A stretch of DNA of 64,000 nucleotides, from NCBI RefSeq assembly GCF_016654005.1, contig NZ_JAEPWN010000011.1, positions 1 through 64,000 of the forward strand. The letters run 5' to 3'. The first letter of the stretch is position 1, and every line of letters begins with the position of its first letter. Under the pieces are notes generated by a model, which ran no database searches, was not told the DNA's origin, and worked only from the letters and a program-made list of their open reading frames with translations. The position numbers were made by a program, and so were the translations under genes. Origin of the DNA: Brevundimonas nasdae. GTDB lineage: Bacteria; Pseudomonadota; Alphaproteobacteria; Caulobacterales; Caulobacteraceae. Shown here in pieces: positions 1 through 7,495 of this stretch.

Positions 1-31
1 GCTCGTCCGTCAGCCAATACAGGTCACTCAT
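1..31 (-). CDS. IS5-family transposase, N-terminal fragment (continues beyond window)
   Basis: Only the first ten codons are visible, reading MSDLYWLTDE from an ATG at 31. This opening is highly typical of DDE transposases of the IS5 family. Nothing of the catalytic domain is in the window, so whether the copy is intact cannot be judged. It lies downstream of the J-domain gene on the same strand. Confidence 0.65.
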   Translation of the reverse strand, partial: MSDLYWLTDE

Positions 32-91
32 GATCCAGACTCCTCAGGAGCCTGAATCAGATCGCGCGCCTCACATCAATGGGTCCTGAGC
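1..91 (-). mobile_element. 5' end of an IS5-family insertion sequence (partial)
   Basis: On the minus strand an ATG at 31 opens a frame reading MSDLYWLTDE, the characteristic beginning of IS5-family (IS427/IS1031-like) transposases, which then runs off the window edge. Between this start and the J-domain gene lies a roughly 60-bp untranslated stretch whose outer end, read inward on the minus strand, is GCTCAGGACCC, resembling the terminal repeat of such elements. It abuts a CTAG tetranucleotide at 92-95, the kind of target preferred by IS427-type elements, and this CTAG contains the stop codon of the neighbouring gene. The second end and the target duplication lie outside the window, so the exact boundary is inferred. 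Confidence 0.72.
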
Positions 92-760
92 CTAGGCCAG
101 TCCGGCTTTCTTCAAGGTCTTGTAGGCCTTGATGACCCGCTGCAGCTTGGCTTCCGCGCCGCGATCACCGCCGTTGGTGTCGGGGTGAAAACGCTTCAGC
201 ATGTCATGGTACTGGGCCTTCACCTTTTCCTTGTCGGCGCCGGGCTCAAGGCCCAGGTCGGCCAAAGCCGTACGTTCCAGCTTGCCGACACGGCGATCTT
301 CGGTCGGGGACTGCGGGGCCTGATCGCCGCGCCGTCCGAACAGGCCGAAGCTGTCCCGCCATGAGCCGGCGCCGGTGTTGTTGGCCGTGCCCATCTTGGC
401 CGAGAAGGCGGCGGCTTCACGCGTGAACTTGCCCGCCTTCATCTCCCACGTCGGGCGACCGCCGGTCATGGCTTCGTTCTCCTGGGCGGCGCGGACTTCG
501 CCTTCGCTCATCCCGGCGTAGAAGTTCCAGCCCTTGTTATATTCGCCCGCGTGCGCCTGGCAGAACTCATAGAAGTCGTTCAACCGCTCGCGCGATTTCG
601 GCGCCTTGGCGGCAGCCGCCTTGCGGCAGTCCGGCCACTGGCACGGCTTCTCGCCCGGCTTGAGGTGAAGCACGTCAGCCTGGGCGGCCTCTTCCTCGGG
701 CTTGGGCGGCTTCACGCGGATATCGGTGAAGCGTGGCTTGTATTGAAATGAAGCGGACAT
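92..760 (-). CDS. J-domain (DnaJ-like) co-chaperone with N-terminal Cys/His motif
   Basis: A protein of 222 residues with a J domain at its extreme C-terminus, carrying the diagnostic HPD tripeptide in RFHPDTNGG; J domains stimulate the ATPase of DnaK-type Hsp70s. The N-terminal half has a PCQWPDC motif followed by FCQAH and a conserved-looking EYNKGWNFYAGMS segment, an arrangement seen in alphaproteobacterial J proteins and possibly metal-binding. The frame is open upstream to 955, but that would cover most of the divergent bolA gene, so the ATG at 760 (MSASFQYK) is chosen. It lies 45 bp from the bolA start. Its TAG stop lies within the CTAG that abuts the IS5-like element. The client is unknown. 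Confidence 0.85.
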   Translation of the reverse strand: MSASFQYKPRFTDIRVKPPKPEEEAAQADVLHLKPGEKPCQWPDCRKAAAAKAPKSRERLNDFYEFCQAHAGEYNKGWNFYAGMSEGEVRAAQENEAMTGGRPTWEMKAGKFTREAAAFSAKMGTANNTGAGSWRDSFGLFGRRGDQAPQSPTEDRRVGKLERTALADLGLEPGADKEKVKAQYHDMLKRFHPDTNGGDRGAEAKLQRVIKAYKTLKKAGLA

Positions 761-805
761 CACACGAAGTGTAGGGCCGAATTGGACGGCATCAAGGAAA
801 CGATC

Positions 806-1102
806 ATGTCGGAAGGCCCCGTAGCGGCGATTATCCGTGAAAAACTCACCGCCGCGCTGTCGCCGCAACGGCTGGAGCTTGAAGATGACAGCTGGCGCCA
901 CGCCGGTCACCACCATGAAGGAGGCATGGACGCCAAGCCCGGCGGCGAGAGCCACTTCAATCTAGTGATCGTGTCGCCGGTTTTCGAGGGACAGTCACGG
1001 GTTGCACGTCAGCGGACGGTGAACGCCCTGTTGCGCCCTGAACTGGCTGGGCCGGTTCATGCCTTATCAATCAAGGCTTTAACCCCATCTGAGGCCTCTT
1101 AA
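806..1102 (+). CDS. bolA: BolA family protein
   Basis: A 98-residue protein matching the BolA/IbaG fold: the core reads FNLVIVSPVFEGQSRVARQR and the C-terminal segment is HALSIKALTP, which retains the invariant C-terminal histidine used with monothiol glutaredoxins to bind a [2Fe-2S] cluster. BolA proteins take part in iron-sulfur and iron homeostasis and envelope stress responses. The usual RHR in the central helix is RQR here. A TTG-started extension to 782 exists, but the ATG at 806 (MSEGP) gives the usual family length. It is divergent from the J-domain gene, a pairing common in alphaproteobacteria. Confidence 0.88.
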   Translation: MSEGPVAAIIREKLTAALSPQRLELEDDSWRHAGHHHEGGMDAKPGGESHFNLVIVSPVFEGQSRVARQRTVNALLRPELAGPVHALSIKALTPSEAS

Positions 1103-1140
1103 GCCCCAGGTTTCAGGCAAGACTATTGTTCACTTCGTCT

Positions 1141-1156
1141 TAGAACCTTCGTTCTA
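1141..1156. promoter_or_regulatory. Perfect inverted repeat upstream of the hybrid kinase
   Basis: TAGAAC-CTTC-GTTCTA is a perfect 6-bp-arm palindrome located 34 bp before the kinase start codon. It could be an operator; no regulator is identified. It does not fit the alphaproteobacterial LexA box, which is a direct GTTC-N7-GTTC repeat. Confidence 0.3.
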
Positions 1157-1190
1157 GCGTTGCACCACCAACAGAAGGTGGGGCTGATCG

Positions 1191-3014
1191 ATGGTGGAGA
1201 CTGACGGCGTCGCAAGAGCGATTCCCGCAGAACAACGGGTCGGCGACGCAGCTCAGGCTCTGACCGCCATTCTGCAGACCCAATACCTTCGTTATCTGAT
1301 CATCGCCTCCTGGGCACTGGGCCTTTTGGCGACGGTCGGTTGGTGGCAGGCGATTCTTTGGTTCATTCTGACGCTGGGCGCCGGTTCGTTCCGGGGCTGG
1401 GTCGAGCATCGCCTGCGCAATCAGGTGGACAATGGCGCGGGCTGGGGCCTGGTGTTCCCGGTGGTCGCCACGGCGACGACCGGCGCATGGGCGGTGGCCC
1501 CGTTGATGGCCTGGTTCTCTCCTTCCGGCTTTGGCCAGCCGCTGGCCCTGGCGCTGATCATCTCCGGCTATGTGCTGGTCTTTGCGCAGCTGCGCAGTTC
1601 GCCACGACAGGCGGTGATCATATCGTCGCCCTATGGCGCGGCGGCGACCATCATCCTGTTGAGTCTGTGGGGCACGCCGGAATTCTGGTCGATGCTGGGT
1701 GTCCTGCCGTTCACGGCGGCCGGGCTGTTCGTGCTGGTGACCATGACCATGCTGCGCGAAGAGCGGATTCTGGCCTTCCAGACCCATCAGGCTCACCTGA
1801 TCGCCGAACTGGAAGCGGCGCGGGACAGAGCCAATGCGGCCAATGACGCCAAGTCCAACTTCCTTGGCGTGATTTCACACGAGTTGCGCACGCCGATGAA
1901 TGGCGTTCTGGGCGCGGCCCAATTGCTGAGCGCCACGCGGCTGGAAACGACTCAGCGGGAATATCTGTCGATCATCCGCAATTCGGGCGACAATCTGCTC
2001 AATCTGCTGAACGACATCCTCGACATGACCAAGATCGAGGCGGGCAAGATGAATTTCGAGGTCGTCGATGTCGTCATGGAGGACCTCCAAAAGCGCATCA
2101 CCGGCCCGTTCGAGGCCCAGGCCGAGGCCAAGGGGCTGAGCTTCGTCACCGTGCTGGAGGGTGATCTGCCGACCATCGTGCGGGGCGATCCCCTACGGGT
2201 CTGCCAGGTGGTGCAAAACCTTCTGTCGAATGCGGTGAAGTTCACCGAATACGGCCAGGTGCGCTATCTGGTGCGGGGAGAGCGGATTTCGGCCCAGCGG
2301 GTGCGGTTCGATTTCTCCGTCACCGACAGCGGCGCCGGGATCTCGTCAGCGGATCTGGAGCGCCTGTTCCAACCCTTCACCCAGGTCGATGCCTCGTCCA
2401 CGCGTCGTTTCGGCGGCACGGGTCTGGGCCTGACCATCGCGCGGCGCATGGCCAACATCATGGGCGGCGACATCGCCGTGACCTCAAAACTGGGCGAAGG
2501 TTCGACCTTCACCCTTTCCGTCGAGGCCGAGGTGGTGGAGTGGGCCAAGCCTGCCCCTGTCGAGAAGGCCAAAGACAAGGCCGGATCGGGCCAGGGCATG
2601 CGTGTTCTGGTAGTCGAGGACCACCCCGTGAACCGCATGATTCTGGAGGCGTGGATGAGCACGTCATCCCACATCACAGCCACCGCGGAAAACGGCGTTC
2701 TGGCCATCGAGGCGGCGAACGAACAACCGTTCGACCTGATCATCATGGATGTGAACATGCCCGTCATGGACGGGCTGACCGCCACGCGCAGCATACGCAA
2801 CGGCGCAGGGCCCAATGCAGAGACGCCTATTGTCGTCCTGTCGGCCTCGGCCCGGAACGAAGATCATGAGGCGGGGCTGGAGGCTGGCGCCGACGCCTAT
2901 CTGAACAAGCCTATCGATTTCGCCGCCCTGGCCGATCTGATGGGGCGGGCGTCGGGCGGTCGCGCCGTGGTCAGCGGCAAGGCCCCGATGACGGAACACT
3001 CCGCCGCCGCCTGA
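1191..3014 (+). CDS. Membrane-bound hybrid sensor histidine kinase/response regulator
   Basis: A 607-residue hybrid kinase. Residues about 35-190 hold several hydrophobic segments forming a membrane sensor region with no recognisable ligand domain. A short coiled linker leads to a HisKA domain with phosphoacceptor H230 in ISHELRTPMNG. The HATPase domain follows, with the N box QNLLSNAVKFTE, G1 box DSGAGIS and G2 box GGTGLGLTIA. A C-terminal receiver domain carries phosphoacceptor D520 in IIMDVNMPVMDG and the lysine in LNKPID. No Hpt domain is present, so phosphate must pass to a separate Hpt protein, as is usual in Caulobacterales phosphorelays. The signal and target cannot be assigned. It stands alone, preceded by a small palindrome. 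Confidence 0.92.
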   Translation: MVETDGVARAIPAEQRVGDAAQALTAILQTQYLRYLIIASWALGLLATVGWWQAILWFILTLGAGSFRGWVEHRLRNQVDNGAGWGLVFPVVATATTGAWAVAPLMAWFSPSGFGQPLALALIISGYVLVFAQLRSSPRQAVIISSPYGAAATIILLSLWGTPEFWSMLGVLPFTAAGLFVLVTMTMLREERILAFQTHQAHLIAELEAARDRANAANDAKSNFLGVISHELRTPMNGVLGAAQLLSATRLETTQREYLSIIRNSGDNLLNLLNDILDMTKIEAGKMNFEVVDVVMEDLQKRITGPFEAQAEAKGLSFVTVLEGDLPTIVRGDPLRVCQVVQNLLSNAVKFTEYGQVRYLVRGERISAQRVRFDFSVTDSGAGISSADLERLFQPFTQVDASSTRRFGGTGLGLTIARRMANIMGGDIAVTSKLGEGSTFTLSVEAEVVEWAKPAPVEKAKDKAGSGQGMRVLVVEDHPVNRMILEAWMSTSSHITATAENGVLAIEAANEQPFDLIIMDVNMPVMDGLTATRSIRNGAGPNAETPIVVLSASARNEDHEAGLEAGADAYLNKPIDFAALADLMGRASGGRAVVSGKAPMTEHSAAA

Positions 3015-3138
3015 TTAAGGCCGAAACGCGGTGGGCGCCTGAACGGGAGCCGACGAGAACGGTTCAGATGAGCCTCAGACGCCAGGGTCCATTCTGCGGG
3101 TCAGTCGAAATCGTTCGGCCGCAGATGGAGACATCGCC

Positions 3139-3606
3139 ATGACCAAGCTTCTCACCGCCGCAGTGGCCGCTGTTCTGGCCACGACGTCCTTGGGCGCAGC
3201 AGGTGCAGCCTCGGCACAGTCGCGCAATGACCACCGCTATGAGCAGCGCCAGGATCATCGCAACTATCGCCCCAATCCGCATCAGAACCAGCGTCCCGCC
3301 CCGCGTCACGACCAACGCGACTATCGCCAGGATCAAAGGGACTATGCGCGCTGGCAGCAGGCGCAGCGCCGCTATAACGCCCCGCGTTATGTCGCGCCGC
3401 GCGGCTATGCCACCCGCAGCTGGAGCTATGGCCAGCGGATGCCGTCCTATTATCGCACCAGCAACTATGTGGTGAACGACTACAGCCGTTACGGTCTGCG
3501 CGCCCCGCCTCGCGGCTATCAATATGTCCGCAGCGGCAATGACGTGGTGCTTGCCGTCGTTGCAACGGGTCTGGTCACAGCCGTGATTGCCGGTCTGTTC
3601 AACTGA
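3139..3606 (+). CDS. RcnB-like secreted protein
   Basis: A 155-residue protein with a clear Sec signal peptide (about residues 1-27, ending ASA-Q). Next comes a very polar region rich in Arg, Gln, Asp, Tyr and His (DHRNYRPNPHQNQ, DQRDYRQDQRDY), and then the conserved C-terminal signature YGLRAPPRGYQYVR followed by a hydrophobic VVLAVVATGLVTAVIAGLF stretch. This layout is that of RcnB-family periplasmic proteins, first described in nickel/cobalt homeostasis. Most alphaproteobacterial members have no proven metal role, so the function is open. It is monocistronic and is followed by a strong terminator. Confidence 0.8.
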   Translation: MTKLLTAAVAAVLATTSLGAAGAASAQSRNDHRYEQRQDHRNYRPNPHQNQRPAPRHDQRDYRQDQRDYARWQQAQRRYNAPRYVAPRGYATRSWSYGQRMPSYYRTSNYVVNDYSRYGLRAPPRGYQYVRSGNDVVLAVVATGLVTAVIAGLFN

Positions 3607-3627
3607 TCAAGGCTTGAGCGCTGAACG

Positions 3628-3657
3628 CCCCGGAGGGAAACCTCCGGGGTGTTTTTC
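3628..3657 (+). terminator. Rho-independent terminator of the RcnB-like gene
   Basis: A perfect 9-bp GC-rich stem (CCCCGGAGG / CCTCCGGGG) with a GAAA tetraloop is followed by TGTTTTT. It lies 22 bp past the RcnB-like stop codon and before the ligase gene. Confidence 0.9.
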
Positions 3658-3715
3658 GTTGTGGTTTGACGGCGACGCGTCCGGCGCCCAGAATCGGCGC
3701 TCTGAATGGATCATC

Positions 3716-5413
3716 ATGCGCGCCTTCGCCGAGCTTCTGGATCGTCTGTCGCTGACGGCGTCGCGCAACGCCAAGCTGGTTCTGGTGCGCGACTACCTGC
3801 GGGCGACGCACGATCCTGATCGCGGTTGGGCGCTGGCGGCCTTGACCGGGGACCTGGGCTTTGATGCGGCCAAGCCCGCGATGATCCGCAAGGCGGTGGA
3901 GGCGCGGGTTGATCCGGTGCTGTTCGGCTGGTCCTATGACTATGTCGGCGATCTGGCGGAGACGGTTTCGCTGATCTGGCCCGCGCCGATCGATCACCGC
4001 CCCAATCGAGAGCCTGAACTGTCGGAGGTGGTGGACGCGCTGAACCGCGCCGGGCGAAACGAGGTCCGCCCTCTGATCGAAGGCTGGCTGGATGCGCTGG
4101 AGCCGAAGGGGCGCTGGGCCTTGTTGAAGCTGGTGACGGGCGCCCTGCGCATCGGCCTGTCCGCGCGTCTGGCCAAGACAGCGGCGGCCATGATCCGGCC
4201 CGATGCTGTGTCAGCGCCGCCAGACCCTGATGGAGATGAACGGACGCAGAGCCTCGCCCCTGTCGATGTTTCGGACATAGAGGAGGTCTGGCACGCCATC
4301 GACCCGCCCTATGTCGATCTGTTCGCCTGGCTGGAGGGCAGGGCGGAGCGGCCCAGTCCTGATGCGCCGGGGCGGTTCCGGCCGGTCATGCTGGCGGTGG
4401 CGCTGGATGAGGCGGCGGATTTCGCCAAGCTGTCGCCCGCCGACTACGCCGCTGAGTGGAAGTGGGACGGCATCCGCGTCCAGGCGGTGCGCGAGCAGGG
4501 CGTGGCCAAACTCTATTCGCGCACCGGCGACGAGATTTCCGGCGCCTTTCCCGATGTGATGCAGGCCCTGACGTTCGAGGGGGCGATTGACGGCGAACTG
4601 CTGGTCATGCGCGAAGGCCAGCCTGCGCCCTTCGGCGACCTGCAGCAGCGGCTTAACCGCAAGACCGTGGATGCCAAGCTTATGGTGGCGCATCCGGCGG
4701 GCGTCATGGCCTACGACCTGCTGGCCGCGGACGGCGAGGATTTGCGTTCGTTGCCCCTGACCGAAAGACGGACGCGGCTGGCGGCGGTGGTTGCGCAGCA
4801 CGGCGGCGAGCGGCTGCAACTGTCGCCTCAGGTTGAGTATGCGGATTGGGGCCAACTGGCCAGATTGCGCGCCGATCCGCCGGTCGGCGCGGCGGCGGAG
4901 GGGCTGATGCTGAAACGCTGGGACAGCCCCTATCTTGCGGGGCGTCCCAAGGGGCCATGGTTCAAATGGAAGCGTGATCCGCATGTCATTGACGCCGTCC
5001 TGATGTACGCCCAGCGCGGACACGGCAAACGCTCCAGCTTCTATTCCGACTACACCTTCGGCGTCTGGACCGAGGAGGGCGCGCTGACGCCGGTGGGCAA
5101 GGCTTATTTCGGCTTCACCGACGAGGAGCTGAAACAGCTCGACAAGTTCGTGCGCGATCATACGGTCGAACGGTTCGGCCCGGTGCGGTCGGTGCGGGCC
5201 GAGCGGAACTTCGGCCTGGTGCTGGAGGTGGCGTTCGAGGGATTGCAACGGTCCAGCCGCCACAAGTCCGGCGTCGCCATGCGCTTCCCGCGCGTCAGCC
5301 GCATCCGCTGGGACAAGCCTGCGCGTGAGGCGAACACGATCACCGATGTGATGGCTTTGCTGGACGCCATCGAGGGCGGCGGCGGGCGGGTCGCAAAAAG
5401 CCTGAAAAACTGA
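3716..5413 (+). CDS. ATP-dependent DNA ligase
   Basis: A 565-residue ligase. The adenylation motif I is EWKWDGIR, with K249 as the expected AMP-accepting lysine; later nucleotidyltransferase motifs include DGELLVMREG and LMLKRWDSPYLAGRPKGPWFKWKR (read in two parts), followed by an OB-fold region. The all-alpha N-terminal domain and the length match the type named cisplatin damage response ligase, found beside NAD-dependent LigA in many alphaproteobacteria and taken to act in repair. The open frame reaches back to 3587, but that would run through the terminator, so ATG 3716 (MRAFAELLD) is used. The exonuclease and helicase genes that often accompany this ligase are not adjacent. Confidence 0.9.
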   Translation: MRAFAELLDRLSLTASRNAKLVLVRDYLRATHDPDRGWALAALTGDLGFDAAKPAMIRKAVEARVDPVLFGWSYDYVGDLAETVSLIWPAPIDHRPNREPELSEVVDALNRAGRNEVRPLIEGWLDALEPKGRWALLKLVTGALRIGLSARLAKTAAAMIRPDAVSAPPDPDGDERTQSLAPVDVSDIEEVWHAIDPPYVDLFAWLEGRAERPSPDAPGRFRPVMLAVALDEAADFAKLSPADYAAEWKWDGIRVQAVREQGVAKLYSRTGDEISGAFPDVMQALTFEGAIDGELLVMREGQPAPFGDLQQRLNRKTVDAKLMVAHPAGVMAYDLLAADGEDLRSLPLTERRTRLAAVVAQHGGERLQLSPQVEYADWGQLARLRADPPVGAAAEGLMLKRWDSPYLAGRPKGPWFKWKRDPHVIDAVLMYAQRGHGKRSSFYSDYTFGVWTEEGALTPVGKAYFGFTDEELKQLDKFVRDHTVERFGPVRSVRAERNFGLVLEVAFEGLQRSSRHKSGVAMRFPRVSRIRWDKPAREANTITDVMALLDAIEGGGGRVAKSLKN

Positions 5414-5458
5414 CTTCCCAGGGCTTCCAATCGCCTGCCGACGCGTTAGACCCGGCCT

Positions 5459-6382
5459 ATGTTCACCAACGCCCCCCCGATAGCTGAGGTCGTCACGGAA
5501 GCGCGCCAGGCTTTCGCCGTCGACGCCGCCATGCTGGCCAAACTGACGGATGCGGCCGGCGATCTGGCCATCAATCTGAGTGTCGCGGCGCTGATTTTCG
5601 TAGCGACGATCTTTGCGTCGAAATGGGCATCGGGCGCAGCGTGTCGTGCCTTGTCGCGGGTGCGCGGCTTCCGGCATGACCCCACCGTCCTGACCTTCGC
5701 CGTTCAGGTGGTGCGCGTTGTCGTCATCATCATCGGCATGATCGCGGTGCTGCAGCGTCTGGGCGTGCAGACGACCTCGATCATCGCCGTTCTGGGCGCA
5801 GCGTCTCTTGCGGTTGGTCTGGCCTTGCAGGGCACCCTGTCGAACGTGGCGTCGGGGATCATGCTGCTGGTTCTGCGGCCCTACCGCGTCGGGGATGTGG
5901 TCGATGTGGGCGGCATGTCGGGCACGGTGCAGCGTCTGGACCTGTTCACCACCCAGTTGTCGAACAGCAACAACCACAAGATCGTCATTCCGAACTCCAA
6001 GGTCTTGAGCGACCCTCTGACCAACATTACCGGCCAGAAGACCCGCCGGATCGAGATCAAGTTCGGCGTCGGCTATGGCGACGATCTGAACAAGGCGCGC
6101 AACGTGCTGGCGGATGTCGCCAGCGCGCACCCAAAGATCCTGAAAGACCCCGCACCCTGGACCGGCGTCACCGCCTTGCTGGACAGTTCGGTGCAGATCA
6201 CGCTTCACGCCTGGGTCAACGTCGGCGACTGGTGGCAGGCGCAGGCGGACATCATGCAGGGCGGCAAGGAAGCCTTGGATGCGGCGGGGATCGACATCCC
6301 GTACCCGCATCAGGTCGCCATACCCTATGAAAATGAAACCTCGGCGTCGCGTTCTGCGCCGACGGACGGAAAGACGGCCTGA
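5459..6382 (+). CDS. MscS-family mechanosensitive channel
   Basis: A 307-residue protein with three transmembrane helices at roughly residues 36-55, 78-98 and 105-138. TM3 has the Gly/Ala-rich pore-lining pattern of MscS (AASLAVGLALQGTLSNVASG), followed by the conserved RPYRVGDVVDVGG start of the beta domain and an alpha/beta vestibule domain. Such channels open under membrane tension and release solutes on hypo-osmotic shock. The TGA stop overlaps the threonine aldolase ATG by one base, implying translational coupling without an obvious shared function. Confidence 0.92.
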   Translation: MFTNAPPIAEVVTEARQAFAVDAAMLAKLTDAAGDLAINLSVAALIFVATIFASKWASGAACRALSRVRGFRHDPTVLTFAVQVVRVVVIIIGMIAVLQRLGVQTTSIIAVLGAASLAVGLALQGTLSNVASGIMLLVLRPYRVGDVVDVGGMSGTVQRLDLFTTQLSNSNNHKIVIPNSKVLSDPLTNITGQKTRRIEIKFGVGYGDDLNKARNVLADVASAHPKILKDPAPWTGVTALLDSSVQITLHAWVNVGDWWQAQADIMQGGKEALDAAGIDIPYPHQVAIPYENETSASRSAPTDGKTA

Positions 6383-7398
6383 TGCGTTACGACTTTGGTT
6401 CCGACAACACCGCTGGCATGGCGCCGAGCGCGGTTGAGGGCCTGATCCGCGCCAACTCGGGGCATGTCCCCGCCTACGGCCGTGACGAGATCACCGAACG
6501 CGCCGCCGATCAGATCCGTCAGCGCGTGGACGCCGACGCCGAAGTGCGCTTTGTCTTCAGCGGCACAGCGGCCAACGCCATCGCCCTGTCGATGCTGGCC
6601 TTCCCATTCGAAGCAGTGCTGGCGCACAACGCGGCCCACGTCTGCACGGACGAGACGGGCGCGCCGGGCTTCTTTGGCCAGGGCGTGGGCCTGATCGGTC
6701 TGCCGGGTTTTTCGGGCCGGATTGATCCGTTGGCCTTGCGCGCGCAACTGGCCGAGCCTGAGGTCGCCCACCGCCAGCCGCCTGCGGCTCTGTCCGTCAC
6801 CCAGGCCACGGAATACGGCACAGTCTATACCGAGGAAGAACTGCGTCAGTTGATCGAGCCCGTGAAGGCGCTGGGTTACGGCGTGCATATGGATGGCGCA
6901 CGGCTGGCCAACGCGGCGGCGGCAGGGTTTGACCTGAAGGATATTCCGCGTCTGGGCGTCGACATCCTGGTGTTTGGCGGAGCCAAGGCGGGCGCGAACT
7001 GCGCCGAGGCCGTCGTTCTGTTCGACAAGTCACTGGCGCGGCGGTTCGACAACCGGCTGAAACAGGCGGGGCAGGTGGCGTCCAAGGCGCGTCTGCTGGC
7101 CGGGCCGATGCTGGGACTGCTGGAGAGCGGCGATTGGGAAAGCGGCGGCGCGCACGCCAACCTGATGGCGCGGCGTCTGGCGGATGGCATCGTGACACGG
7201 TCGCGGTTCGTCCTGGCGCATCCGGTCGAGTCCAATGCGGTCTTCGTGCGGATGTCGGACGACGCCCACGCCCGCCTGAACGCCGCCGGTTGGGCCTGTT
7301 ATCAGTTCGACGATGGGTCGGTGCGTTTCGTCTGTTCGTGGGCGACGACTGAAGAGGTTGTCGATGAACTGCTTGAGGCGATTTCCGCGATTAGCTGA
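6382..7398 (+). CDS. ltaE: Low-specificity L-threonine aldolase
   Basis: A 338-residue PLP enzyme of fold type I. It begins with the characteristic YDFGSDNTAGMAPSAVEGL segment; the middle contains HMDGARLANAAAA with the cofactor-binding aspartate, then VFGGAKAGAN with K202 as the likely Schiff-base lysine. The family cleaves L-threonine or L-allo-threonine to glycine and acetaldehyde. Length and motif order fit bacterial LtaE. It overlaps the MscS stop codon by one base and is therefore probably cotranscribed. Confidence 0.9.
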   Translation: MRYDFGSDNTAGMAPSAVEGLIRANSGHVPAYGRDEITERAADQIRQRVDADAEVRFVFSGTAANAIALSMLAFPFEAVLAHNAAHVCTDETGAPGFFGQGVGLIGLPGFSGRIDPLALRAQLAEPEVAHRQPPAALSVTQATEYGTVYTEEELRQLIEPVKALGYGVHMDGARLANAAAAGFDLKDIPRLGVDILVFGGAKAGANCAEAVVLFDKSLARRFDNRLKQAGQVASKARLLAGPMLGLLESGDWESGGAHANLMARRLADGIVTRSRFVLAHPVESNAVFVRMSDDAHARLNAAGWACYQFDDGSVRFVCSWATTEEVVDELLEAISAIS

Positions 7399-7495
7399 CC
7401 GGGCGTGGCAGGCCGAGGGCGCAAGTCACTGTTTAGGCCGGATTTGTCCACCTGAAATCAGGCGTGGCCTTTCGGCGGCCCTATAGGGCGTCCAT

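Noticed and set aside
1120..1160. Possible LexA (SOS) box upstream of the hybrid kinase
   Set aside because: Alphaproteobacterial LexA sites are direct repeats GTTC-N7-GTTC; here only a palindromic TAGAAC/GTTCTA and unrelated GTTC are present.
4211..6310. A 699-codon minus-strand open frame
   Set aside because: It lies antisense to the ligase and MscS genes, has the low-complexity Arg/Gln/Asp/His composition of shadow frames in GC-rich DNA, and shows no family motif.
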